A stretch of 64,000 bases of DNA. Origin: Sarocladium kiliense (lineage: Eukaryota > Ascomycota > Sordariomycetes > Hypocreales > Sarocladiaceae). The stretch covers positions 126,501-190,500 of the forward strand of contig JAUZTG010000014.1 of the NCBI GenBank assembly GCA_030734395.1, given 5' to 3'. The translations under genes were made by a program, and so were the position numbers. How positions within the stretch are numbered: the first letter of the stretch is position 1; the number at the start of each line of letters is the position of its first letter. The notes beneath the pieces were generated by a model. The model was not told the origin of the DNA, did not search any database, and saw nothing but the letters and a program-made list of their open reading frames with translations. Of this stretch, positions 1-9,628 are shown piece by piece.

Positions 1-952
1 TACTTGGCAGTACTCCCTTGGCAAAACCGATGAAGCCACCATGGTAACCATTCTCGAAGGCTAGGATCTTCTTGCGGCCCGTATGGTAGAGTGCAACGGT
101 CAGGGCCATGGTGTTGGCCTCGGTGCCCGAATTGCAAAACCGCAGCCTTTCGAAGGAAGGTATCCTTTTCGATAGCAGTGACGCAAGTTCCTGCTCTTCT
201 CTACTAGCTCCACCCAGGTTGATGCCGCGCGCCATTGTTGCTTGGACAGCCTTCGCAATATCTGGGTGAGAGTGCCCTAACATGCAAGCCGAGTATTCAG
301 AGACAAAGTCCAGGTATTCCCGTCCATCTTCGGAGGTGACATGGCAGCCTTGGCCAGAGACCAAAATCATAGGGAACGGTTCGTAGTACAATACTGAGCG
401 AGTGTTCCCTCCTGCGAGCACTGAAGAAGCCTCTTGATAAGCGGCACCGGATTTCAGGTTCTCATCGATATATCTCTGGCGAAATTGGTCGAGAAGGGAC
501 CGAACATTGGCTTCGAAAGGAGCACCGGAGCCTGTGCTTTGGGGGATCGCGATATCGCGGGCTGCTGCTTCGACATAGAAAGTTACAAGGTTCTTTGCGC
601 TGACGATGATATTCCTCGAGCCCTTGGGAAGCCAGACTGCGCTCCCCGGGCCGGCATGGAAGCTCTCGCCCGTATCTGCGTTCTTCCACGTGCATGTGCC
701 TTTTGTGATAAACTTGACCTCGTCCGTTTCCGGTATAAAGATCTCAGTCCCATTGTCCAAATTTTCGATTGACCAGGTTCCGATGACAAGAGGAGCTGCT
801 TCATCGGCACTGGAACAGGTCAGAAGTCATGGATCGTTCGTCCCTTGTGATGCGACTCACCTAGAAGAATTCAAGTCCGTGAAACGCCCATTCCCGTAGT
901 GGAAGATCCTGGGAATAGTATCCACGTCTTGTGTTACACTTAGTCCAGCCAT
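1..952 (-). CDS. Cupin fused to class-III aminotransferase (GSA-like), 3' end outside window
   Basis: The coding strand runs leftward off the window, so the C-terminus is missing. Exon 1 is 952-861 and exon 2 is 809-1 and beyond; the intron (860-810) begins GTGAGT and ends TTCCAG. Residues about 38-115 look like a small EutQ/DUF861-type cupin, with motifs IPETDEVKFITKG and PGSAVWLPKGS. From about residue 135 the frame continues without a stop into a fold-type I PLP aminotransferase close to glutamate-1-semialdehyde aminotransferases: LAGGNTRSVLYYEPFP, YSACMLGHSHPDI, and FCNSGTEANTMAL, which contacts the cofactor. The PLP lysine lies beyond the window. The aminotransferase part normally stands alone, so the cupin fusion is the odd feature. 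The substrate is unknown; fungi make haem from ALA synthase, so a tetrapyrrole role is unlikely. The family call is sound; the fusion rests on my translation. Confidence 0.85.
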
Positions 953-1424
953 CGAGAGCGTATTTGACGTTGCTGAGCGAGTTTGCAGTATTGGGGATGG
1001 CCAACAACAGTAGATGACATCCTCTATTGTATATTCATGAAGCGTCGCTATTCAGCTTCGACACGCTGCGGGGAAATGCTCCGCCGGAAATTTGCCATTA
1101 GCTTGGGCGGCGGGCAGCCGAGGAACGGACCTGCCAAGCATGGGGGGACTCAGATCCAAGGGTCGAATCTTGGATTTAGATCTAGACATAGTAAATCGGC
1201 AGCAGGTCGTTCAAGGCCGATGTGCAAGGCCGACAGCTCGTAAAAGACGTTCCTGGCAGCAACTCGATTTGTGAGGAGCCTTGTAGTCATCCAAACCAGG
1301 CGAACAACTCCCGGAGGGGCTGTAACCATTTAAACTTATGTCAACAGGCCTCCTGGTCATTGAGATTCTTCACGGCTCAAGTTACAATTTCTAGAACGGC
1401 GTTGACCTTTTTTTCGAAAGCAAA
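953..1424. other. Intergenic, no gene seen
   Basis: Only short unsupported frames are present. The stretch should hold the promoter of the leftward aminotransferase gene and the former promoter of the rightward CoA-ligase relic. I see no clear TATA box or repeat. Confidence 0.5.
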
Positions 1425-2366
1425 ATGGTGTTCAAACGTCCATCATGGGCCCCTGAACTTCCACAAGGTAAGACAGGCTCTCCGTGCCATAATGCAACTG
1501 AAGCTCATCAAGCCTTTAGACCCTCCCGACTCCATATCTTTAGACCAGTTCATCTTCTCCGAGAACTATGGTCGTCAAGCAAAAGATAGATCGAGACATC
1601 CATATATATGCGATCGAACAGGCTGATCGTACTCCACTGCCGAAGTCGAACAAAGAGTCACGTACTCATCGCGTGCCTTATCGCAAAGACTCGGGTTTGA
1701 ACCAAATCATGGCACAGAGTGGGATAAGGTTGTCGCCTTGTTTTCCGTCAACACGGTGAGTTCATAGCATTGATTTGTCTCAATAGGTTCGCAAGTCATA
1801 CTGACATGAGGGAAGATTGATTACATACCCCTTACATATGCGGTGCATCGGCTGTCTGGTGTCGTGACACCTGCGAATTCATCGTATTCGGCTCCTGAGC
1901 TGGAATATCAGCTCAAGTCCTCCAAAGCAAAGGCTGTTTTCACTTGTGTCTCGCTACTTGATACAGCTCTCGAGGCTGCCGAAGCCGCCGGCATAGCTCC
2001 ATCAGATGTTTACCTCCTCCCGACACCGGACGACTCTAAAGCTCAATGGCAAACCCTCCCTACTGTTGATGACTTGATAACGGAAGGTTCTACGATGCCA
2101 GGTCTCGAGCTGCTACGCTGGACCAAAGGCCAAGGCTCTAGGCAAGTGGCCTTTCTATGTTACTCGAGTGGCACATCCGGCTTTCCGGTGAGTGGTCTAA
2201 CATCTGTTGAGTGTTTCAGTCAGTGCACTGTTTCTGAGTTGAATGCTTTCCTGAGTAGAAAGCCGTCAGATCTCGCATCAAAATGTCATCTCCAACATCC
2301 TACAATAGGTTACCTACGAATCTGTCTCGCGCCGTAAGTTAGGAATCGAGACACCGAACGTCTTGT
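1425..2366 (+). pseudogene. Truncated, mutated acyl-/4-coumarate-CoA ligase relic
   Basis: The N-terminal half of an ANL-superfamily adenylate-forming enzyme can still be followed through four exon pieces: 1425-1467, 1520-1759, 1816-2187 and 2259-2366, all with normal splice signals. Recognisable blocks are FSVNTIDYIPLTYAVHRLSG, VVTPANSSYSAPELEYQLKS and the ATP P-loop YSSGTSGFPK. Three lesions break it. TGA at 1624-1626 sits in DRTG-stop-SYSTAEVEQ, where Arg (CGA) fits. One base is missing near 2268, in KAV(M)ISHQNVISNILQ. TAG at 2306-2308 sits where Gln (CAG) fits. After GIET (about 2350) the similarity stops and a permease fragment begins, so the C-terminal domain is gone. Family members make acyl- or aryl-CoA; this copy cannot. 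Confidence 0.85.
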
Positions 2367-2850
2367 ATATCTTTACAAGCCTTGCCAGCTTTGCCTACGC
2401 TTGCGGGAGCGGTACGGCTACCTTCATTACATTTGCGCAGTCTGAATGGATTCCAACACCAGCTCAGATGATAGCGATGGGAATGGCCAACGTCTTGATC
2501 TGGCTGGTGTTGAGTCTTCTAAAGACCGAGCGTGTACAGCTCATTTTCTTCGTTAGCTGTAATTTCACCGTCCATACACAATGTCTCGATCGTCATGCTG
2601 AGAAAACGTCCTATTTAGCTGCCATTGTTCTCGTCACGACATTGATCTTGATCATCGCACTTCCAGTTGCACACACATTCCAAGGCATGCCATTCGCCAG
2701 CGCTGCAGACGTGTTCACCAACTACACGAACTACTCTGATTGGAACTCGGCAGTAGCTCTCCCCATGTCTTTCTTTTCGGTGGCCTAGGTAGTCACAGGC
2801 TGGTCGAGCCTTGCATACATTGCTGAGGAAACGCACAACGCCCAGAGGAC
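2364..2850 (+). pseudogene. Fragment of an APC-family amino-acid/choline permease
   Basis: An open frame starts in mid-protein directly after the ligase relic, without an initiation region. It encodes several hydrophobic helices (SLASFAYACGSGTATFITFA, NVLIWLVLSLL, TSYLAAIVLVTTLILIIALP). It ends in the family signature VVTGWSSLAYIAEETHNAQR, which in this family precedes the middle of the transporter. The frame is broken by TAG at 2786-2788 exactly where Trp (TGG) is expected (SVA-stop-VVTGW), and both ends are missing. The TGG to TAG change fits C-to-T mutation on the opposite strand at CpA, the pattern of repeat-induced point mutation. The original substrate cannot be told. It is clearly a relic, not a working gene. 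Confidence 0.75.
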
Positions 2851-3954
2851 GCGTTGATCCCTCCAAGCCCGGGGAGTTTGTTTCCGCCGGGAATAACGGA
2901 GAGGGGATGGGGAGATGCTTCGCCTGTGCTGCGGCGGTAGTGGACAAGATGCTGCACTTCATGAAACATGGCGATAAGGCCGATGAGCTTTGGGTCGCCC
3001 CGGAATGGCTACCCAGGTCCTTCACACGGAACATGTAGCTAATCGTTTGGCTGGAGATAGGCTTGGATGATGAGTATTCCAGCGAGACGCTCCTACTATA
3101 GTGTGAATATCATAGCATAGTGCCCCCAAGACGTGTCCGCAATCCTTGCTGATATGAACTACTGCAAGCCGGTTATGGCTCATTGCATCTCGTTTGTTCC
3201 GATCAACGAGGGCGATTATATCATCTACATTGAGTTTCTTGATTGAGCTACAGCCTCCTGATAACGCCCTTAACTCAAGTTGGAAGATTTTCTTCCGATC
3301 TAAAGCAATGATTGCGAATAGGTCTTGGGAGAGACCGAGTGATTCCATCCTTTCGCTTTAAGATTATACGTGAATCTTAAGCAGGTCTTATCAGGCGAAT
3401 ATAACCAGCTTAATTTTTAAAGAACACTTTAAAAACAATCAATACGCATTATATGATCACCATAATCTCGGTATAGTTAAGCATAGTCGTCGCTATCTTG
3501 TCAGCTCACTTACAACTCTGTGTAAGTTTAGAGATGATAAGAGGGCCGAGACTATATGGTGGCTTCTCGGATAGGTCACACTGTCAGCACACGTAGAAGA
3601 TCCTCCGCGACAAGTATTATTTTCGGCCTACTCGCTCCATCAGCCCAGTAATCATGTACTGGCTAAATCGTGCCCAAGTATGGCGTGGCCGGTTTAATTA
3701 GGCAGGTCGAACATAATGAAAGCGGAACCGCCGTCGAAGTTCCGCGGACAGGGATCTTTACTGGTCTTGGCCAGCAAATATGCATATTGGCCACACGAAG
3801 CCAACAACATAGGGACCAGGGTGCAGCTTCATGAGCCTTGCGCCGCAATCATACATATGCTTCCCCTCAGAACCTGCAGATGAAGTAAATCTTACCCAGC
3901 CATTACGACACGCCCCAGTCAATCCGCCCTCTCCCGCGAACCGCATCTTCGAAC
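2850..3954. other. Relic-rich intergenic DNA with an AT-rich block
   Basis: At 2853-3038 a short plus-strand frame (VDKMLHFMKHGDKADELW, ending SFTRNM) reads like a protein C-terminus that I do not recognise. It is out of frame with the permease relic and may be a third fragment. About 3355-3500 is markedly AT-rich, unlike its surroundings. A 108-codon minus-strand frame at 3022-3348 has no recognisable content. No intact gene is supported before 3955. Confidence 0.4.
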
Positions 3955-5559
3955 ATGGCCTGTCCTAGAATCCTCCCCGCGCGTCTCGTGAGTTTGGTCC
4001 TCTTGACCGCTATACCACATCTCGTCTTTGCCCGAGAAGCAAGCAAGCCAGTTGAGCCGCGTCGGCATGGCGTCAAAGCAGCCTGCAGCGCTCTCAGTGC
4101 TAAGTTCCCCGATCAGACGTTCTACTCTGATGCTGAGGATTACGCGTTTGAGACCCAGGATCAGTATTGGTCTGCATTGAACTACAATAGCCCAGCTTGT
4201 GTGTTCGTGCCGCAAACCGCTCAACAGGTTTCTTTTGCTGTGACCACCTTCACCCTCACCCATAGCCGGTTTGCGGTCCGAGGCGGTGGCTACATGCCCG
4301 TTGTCGGCTCCAATAGCATTGATTCAGAAGGCATACTCCTCTCATTGTCGGGCTTGGACATGCTTAAACTGTCTGAAGACACCACAATCGTCTCTGTCGG
4401 CCCTGGAAATCGCTGGCGAGATGTATACGATTTCCTCGAGCCACACTCTCTTACTGCTGTGGGCGGTCGAGTAGGAGGCGTGGGAGTTCCTGGTCTTTTG
4501 CTTGGAGGCGGGATATCTTTCCACTCGAGTCAATATGGCTTCGCCTCTGACAACGTCGCGCTTTACGAGGCCGTTCTGGCTAGTGGCAAAGTTGTCGAGG
4601 CAACTGCCGATAACAAACACTCAGATCTTTACTGGGCTCTTAGGGGTGGGGGAAACTCCTTCGCAATCGTGGCTCGCTTCGATCTTCGGACCGTTCCAAG
4701 TCCCGGCGTGTGGGTTGGCATTTCTCAGTATAGCGGCGCTGACAGCGAATCTTATCTCGATGCCGTGTACAACTTTGGCCGTTATGGCTCGGCGGACGAG
4801 AAGGCTGCAATTATCCCTACGGTTGTCACATTCCCGTCAATGGGCTTCACTGCATATGCTGCGTCCCGGTTCTACGACTCTACTAAGAAGCCTACTGCTG
4901 TCTTCGAAAACTTCACAGCACCTGTGATGGCCCCAGTGGAGGATTCCTACGCGCCACAATCATTGGCTGCTTATGTCCGTGATGTTGATGCCCTTCAGCC
5001 TACTGGACTGCGTCAAGAGTAAGATATCAAGACGTCCAGACCAAAATAAATCCGACTGACTCCGGCCTCTAGTTTCCGCGTCCTATCGATACTGGTAGAC
5101 CGCGACGCCGTCTACTACGTCCACAATACTTTTCTTGAAGTCACAGCCGAATTGTCTGTCACTCCCGACCTTACAGCCTCCATCACGTTCCAGCCAGTCA
5201 CCGAAGACTTCATCAAGCGTAGTTACTCCCGTGGCGGTGGCCAGAACCCGCAGGGAGTAGACCCCCGCTCAGCACCATATTTCTGGATCGTCCAGAACCT
5301 GTCCTGGGCATCTGATGAATATGATGATGTCCTGGTGGCCTTCTCAAAGCGCATTGCTTCCGGCCTCGAGGAGGATTTGGCTGCCAAAGGCGTTGCAGGG
5401 AAGTATCTCTATATGAACGACGCTGGAGAAGGCCAGCCTGTCTTCGCGGGTTATCCCGCGAAGAATCTTGCCCGTCTTAAGGGTATTAGGGAGTCTTACG
5501 ATCCTCTCCGAATTTATACTAATCTATTGGTTGGTGGGTGGAAGGTCTTAGACGCTTGA
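3955..5559 (+). CDS. Secreted FAD-linked oxidoreductase, BBE/6-HDNO family
   Basis: Two exons, 3955-5018 and 5073-5559; the intron is GTAAGA...CTCTAG and codon GA|T is rejoined. The product is about 516 residues, normal for berberine-bridge-enzyme-like oxidases. Residues 1-26 (MACPRILPARLVSLVLLTAI...) form a signal peptide, so the enzyme is probably secreted. The FAD-binding fold is clear (VSVGPGNRWRDVYDFLEPHS, GVPGLLLGGGISFHSSQYGF, DLYWALRGGGNSFAIVARFD), and so is the C-terminal BBE segment YDPLRIYTNLLVGGWK. Members oxidise sugars, alkaloids or secondary metabolites with FAD and O2. Two residues are unusual. The RxGGH histidine that binds FAD covalently is Tyr here (RGGGYMP), and the loop that usually supplies the second, Cys, bond has no Cys. 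FAD is therefore probably not covalently held. The substrate is unknown. Confidence 0.9.
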
Positions 5560-6083
5560 AGCGCTTCATTGGAAACAACGTGGTGATTGTAACCGCCATT
5601 AATGAAGATTATGTGAGGATTGTCGCGAGTCCGTCATTCCTGGGTGACAATATTTGATCTGCGACAACATGCCTATTTCTCCACGATATTATCTATAAGG
5701 GCCACATTGATAGCTTGTGGTCGATTTGGTTGACTACAGAATGATTCAGGCTTCTCCATGCCATCGCGAAGGTCGAGGTTGGGTCTGTCAAAGCTCAATG
5801 AATCGTCACGGAGCTAAGACGTAGGCCAAGAGACGCAACGTTATCGACGAACTGACAAATACACTCTATCTAATTATACGGTGACAAATACCTCCATGAC
5901 TTGGAAAAGCTTATACGCGATATCATGGGTTTTCAGTGGCACCTCTCTCATTGGGCGAACATGATCAACTTAAATAGTGAGGCGACCGTTCTTAGCCAAG
6001 CCGGCGCTCTGAGGTACAGCTCAGGACGCACATTCTAACACCGAAAGCCTCTCTACTGGTTGTCTCGATTCATACAACGGAAA
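5560..6083. other. Intergenic between BBE oxidase and SDR
   Basis: About 520 bases hold the 3' region of the oxidase and the promoter of the SDR gene, which lie in tandem. I see no additional gene, repeat or clear TATA box. Confidence 0.5.
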
Positions 6084-7157
6084 ATGCCCTCGAAGGCGGT
6101 ACTGGTGACGGGTGCGAACGGCTACATCGGCAATGCAGTAGCGCGGGCCTTCTCACGAGCAGGTTGGACCACGTATGGTCTCGTTCGATCTCTAGCGGCA
6201 GCTCAGAGTCTCAAGTTAGAGGAAATTATTCCAATCATCGGCTCAATTGACGAGACAGATCGATACGATGTCATCCTAAATCAATTCCCTGCGAAGCTCA
6301 GGTTGGATGCCATCGTCTCGACCACCGAAGCCATCACCGACTACGTGCCTCACTACAACAATATTATCACGTTGCTGCGCCAAGTCGCTGAGACTGTTAC
6401 CGCGAACGGCAACACAAAACCCATTCTGATCTTCACGTCAGGCGTCAAGGATTACGGTCTCAAACCGCATATTGACGGCACTCCCGGCATGGCTCCTTAC
6501 AAGGAGGACTCGGCGCCCAACCCTCCGCCAGCAATCATCAATCGCACGACCTACAGCACCGAGGTTTTTATTCATGCCGACGTGTTCGCGCCCGTGCTTG
6601 TACGTCCTACAAACGTATACGGCAGGACTTCCAGCTACTTCCACGGCTTCTTCGATGTGGCCAAGAAGGCGAGCGAAGCGTCTGAGCCTCTGATAGTTCC
6701 TGTGGACGGGGACTTCGTGGTGCATTCTCTGCATGTGGACGACTGCGGCGAGGCATATGTTGCGATCGCATCGCACCCTCATCGAGAGCAGATCGAGGGA
6801 CAAGTGTTCAACATGTCGGCGCATAGATACGAGACTGTTGATGAGGTCATGAAGGCCTTGGCTCGTGAATATGGAATTACCGGTGGCCCTGGAAACGGTG
6901 TTCACTATGTCCAACTCGAAAAGCTCTCCGGCGGTAGCCCATGGCCTCCGTTGCTGATCGACTTTCCCCAGTGGATTGACTCGACAAATCTGAGACGTCT
7001 GACCGGATGGCGAGATAAACGACCACTGTTTTCTGAGGGGTTGAAAACTTATCGAATGGCCTACGAGGCCGCGCAAGAGTCTGCAGCCTCTGGTGATGAG
7101 GTGATGAAGAGGATGCATGAACGGGTGCAGGGGCTGTACGATGCCGCCAAGAAGTGA
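6084..7157 (+). CDS. NAD(P)-dependent epimerase/dehydratase-like SDR protein
   Basis: A single exon of 357 residues. I start at ATG 6084 because it sits just before the first strand of the Rossmann fold (KAVLVTGANGYIGNAVARAF), with the dinucleotide motif GANGYIG at residues about 10-16; the open frame upstream has no ATG. Later features of extended SDRs are visible: LIFTSGVKDYG, APVLVRPTNVYGR and HSLHVDDCGEAYVAI. The usual catalytic YxxxK is not intact: the best-placed tyrosine (TTYSTEVF) has Val where Lys is expected. This suggests an atypical member or a non-redox role. It lies in tandem behind the BBE oxidase, so the two may share a pathway, but nothing proves that. The cofactor fold is certain; the substrate is unknown. 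Confidence 0.85.
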   Translation: MPSKAVLVTGANGYIGNAVARAFSRAGWTTYGLVRSLAAAQSLKLEEIIPIIGSIDETDRYDVILNQFPAKLRLDAIVSTTEAITDYVPHYNNIITLLRQVAETVTANGNTKPILIFTSGVKDYGLKPHIDGTPGMAPYKEDSAPNPPPAIINRTTYSTEVFIHADVFAPVLVRPTNVYGRTSSYFHGFFDVAKKASEASEPLIVPVDGDFVVHSLHVDDCGEAYVAIASHPHREQIEGQVFNMSAHRYETVDEVMKALAREYGITGGPGNGVHYVQLEKLSGGSPWPPLLIDFPQWIDSTNLRRLTGWRDKRPLFSEGLKTYRMAYEAAQESAASGDEVMKRMHERVQGLYDAAKK

Positions 7158-7702
7158 GAATGGCAGGCTATAAGCTTTGCAGATCATATCTCATAGACAG
7201 GTGGAGGGGCAGGTTACAGGGTCAATAGACATGATCAGATTTCTACATGATACAAGTGCATGCTGAGGTTGTAACACAGGTTTGTCCGGCATACAAAGGC
7301 TAACTCGCCCAGATGTTGACGGTTGACCTCAAGCCAAAACACCATTGATTGAGATTGATTCCGAGAATCTAACGACCAATAAGCTCTATTAATATTGCTT
7401 CCAAAATCAGGCGCGCTCGGGACTCCCTCTGGATTGCGCAGCATCTCACCAGCTTCTTGGTCGCCCAATGTGGCGACTTAGACGGGGCTGCACACCCCCT
7501 GCCGCGGCCCGCAACCGCGACCCTGGCGCCACCAAGACTTGCGTCATACAATCCCGGGCTGCTGGAACCTGGAACCACTCGATCTCAACCTCATCACCTC
7601 AAAATCATCAGCCTGTGGCACTTTTGTCTTCATACAACCTGATAAACCGGTTCCTGTCTCAGATAATACTTTCGGAATAGTTCTTTGAGTCGCGCTCCAT
7701 CC
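7158..7702. other. Intergenic, no gene seen
   Basis: This holds the terminator region of the SDR gene and the promoter and leader of the PAF-acetylhydrolase-like gene. Short frames on both strands look like chance. Confidence 0.5.
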
Positions 7703-9358
7703 ATGCCCCGCCGTTCAGACGCCCTCGAGCTCGTGTCCGTCGCATCCGACGATGATGCTCGGTCATCACTAGACTCCCTTCCATTCGACCGCGATGCAGA
7801 CCTGCAAAACCTAAATCCCTCGCCGGATGCGCCTCTGCTCTCTCCAACAGTATCAACACAGCCAGTATGGCTCAATCAGCGCACACGTCGCCTTCCACCA
7901 TGGCTGTCACGTATCTGGTCTTGGATCACGCCGCTCCTCCGGCCGCGCCTCACCTGGCGCTACATCCTTTGCGCCATAATCGCCCTTTATGCAACAGGCT
8001 GTATAGTTACAGGATCTCACTTCTTCGCGTCCAAACTTCCGGACTACTCCGGCCCTCACCGAGTCGGTGCGCTCGATCTCGAGGTCCCTCTGGAGAAGCC
8101 ACTCCTCGTGAGCAACACCACTCTCAAGGGAACAGACGAGAAGCCAGCTTTTGAGCTTGAGACTGTCCTCTTCACACTCTACTACCCCATCGACAAGGGC
8201 GTTCACTCCAGCAAACCGAAACACCTCTGGTTTCCTCGACCCATCAGCCTCACGGCCGAAGGCTACGCCACCCTCGCCCACGCGAACAACTTCATTGTCC
8301 GTCCTATCTTTACCTTCTTCCTCTGGGCCGTCGGTGGCAGCATCACCATACCCGCCGCCGTCGATGTCCCTCTCCTTTCACCACCCGCTTCATCGACTCG
8401 CGACTCGGGCTCTGACAAGCTTCCCGTAATGATCTTCTCCCACGGCATGGCCTCGTCTCGCACAGACTACACACACTTTCTCGGGGAACTCGCTTCCCGT
8501 GGCCATGTTGTCGCCGCCTTGGAGCATCGCGATGGCAGCTGTCCCGGCACCATCATCAAGCACCCCACCAAGCCCGACCGTCACATTCTCCCGCTCCGTC
8601 AGAAGGATCTTGTCTCCGATCCCCCTATGGACGAACCTCGTCTGAAGCGGGACCAACTCGCCTTCCGCACCGCTGAGATCTTCGAAACCATCCGCGCCAT
8701 GGACGCCCTCAATGCCGGCTCATCACTCACCACCACTCGCTCGGAGGGTGACTACCTCTCCTCCTTCGCCCACCGTCTCGACTTTTCCAAGCTCACCATC
8801 GCAGGCCATTCCTACGGCGCCACCGGCGCTCTTCAAGCCTTGAGGAACGCAACCTCTTCATCTAACCCCGCTATTGGTGGCATCGCCCTCGACCCGGGCA
8901 AATCTAGCGGTCCTCTCAACCACGACATTAGCGTCCCCCTCCTCGTCGTCCACTCCAACTCATGGTCCCGCTCCCACAGCATCTTCTACGGCCGTCCCCA
9001 TTTCGACACCGTCCGCGACCTTGTCAAAGACGTCCTCTCCCGCACCGGCGCAGCCTGGTTCCTCACCAGCAAAGGCACATCTCACCCCAGCGTGACCGAT
9101 GCGCCACTTCTCGAGCCGTTGCTACTTAGCTGGACGACAGGGGCGACAGTGGATGTGAAGGAGGGGCTGCAGGAGTATGTACGAGTGTCGCTAGACTTTT
9201 TCAATTACCTGCAGCAGAACAGGACGACAGGTATCCTGGCGGAGAGCACAACGCATGAGGAGTATGACAAGTGGGTGAGCGACGAGCGCAAGAAGGAGTT
9301 TCCAAAAGAGGTGGCCAAATATTGGCAAATCCACGTTAGTCAAGCTGACGTCGAGTAA
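7703..9358 (+). CDS. Membrane-anchored PAF-acetylhydrolase-like lipase
   Basis: A single exon of 551 residues from ATG 7703; the frame extends to 7685 only by non-ATG codons. The order is a disordered Ser/Asp-rich N-terminus, a basic stretch, and one membrane segment at about residues 86-106 (YILCAIIALYATGCIVTGS). An alpha/beta-hydrolase domain of the PAF-AH II type follows. Its signs are LPVMIFSHGMASSRTDYT, the nucleophile elbow AGHSYGATGAL (Ser near residue 370), an acid in GIALDPGKSSG and a histidine in GTSHPSVTDAP. The family hydrolyses short or oxidised sn-2 acyl chains of phospholipids. The single N-terminal segment suggests a type II membrane protein with the catalytic domain in a secretory compartment, which is inference. 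Fungal paralogues of this length are common. No defect is seen. Confidence 0.88.
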   Translation: MPRRSDALELVSVASDDDARSSLDSLPFDRDADLQNLNPSPDAPLLSPTVSTQPVWLNQRTRRLPPWLSRIWSWITPLLRPRLTWRYILCAIIALYATGCIVTGSHFFASKLPDYSGPHRVGALDLEVPLEKPLLVSNTTLKGTDEKPAFELETVLFTLYYPIDKGVHSSKPKHLWFPRPISLTAEGYATLAHANNFIVRPIFTFFLWAVGGSITIPAAVDVPLLSPPASSTRDSGSDKLPVMIFSHGMASSRTDYTHFLGELASRGHVVAALEHRDGSCPGTIIKHPTKPDRHILPLRQKDLVSDPPMDEPRLKRDQLAFRTAEIFETIRAMDALNAGSSLTTTRSEGDYLSSFAHRLDFSKLTIAGHSYGATGALQALRNATSSSNPAIGGIALDPGKSSGPLNHDISVPLLVVHSNSWSRSHSIFYGRPHFDTVRDLVKDVLSRTGAAWFLTSKGTSHPSVTDAPLLEPLLLSWTTGATVDVKEGLQEYVRVSLDFFNYLQQNRTTGILAESTTHEEYDKWVSDERKKEFPKEVAKYWQIHVSQADVE

Positions 9359-9628
9359 TGATACGTAGTAGGCACATGCAAGACTCGCCCTCTACCAATC
9401 AGATTCTCCTCAGGTCGGTCGTTTGCGTATTGAATATGCCCGTTGGAGATGGATCCCGGCAATTTGTAGTCATTGGCGTGCTGGTAATAACAACATACTT
9501 TTATGCCATATTTACATGAAATATTGAACAGCGTTCCAAGGCATCCTCGTCCGCATTAACCTTGTCGCTCGCTATGGCCAATCAACCCTCTAAAACCCAA
9601 TCCCTCGAAAACCGTGTGGATTATGTTC
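9359..9628. other. Short convergent 3' region
   Basis: The lipase (plus) and the large disordered-protein gene (minus) end toward each other with 270 bases between them. No other gene is seen. Confidence 0.5.

Noticed and set aside
6438..7187. 249-codon minus-strand frame opposite the SDR gene
   Set aside because: The plus strand has a clear Rossmann fold and normal codon use; the antisense frame has no motif.
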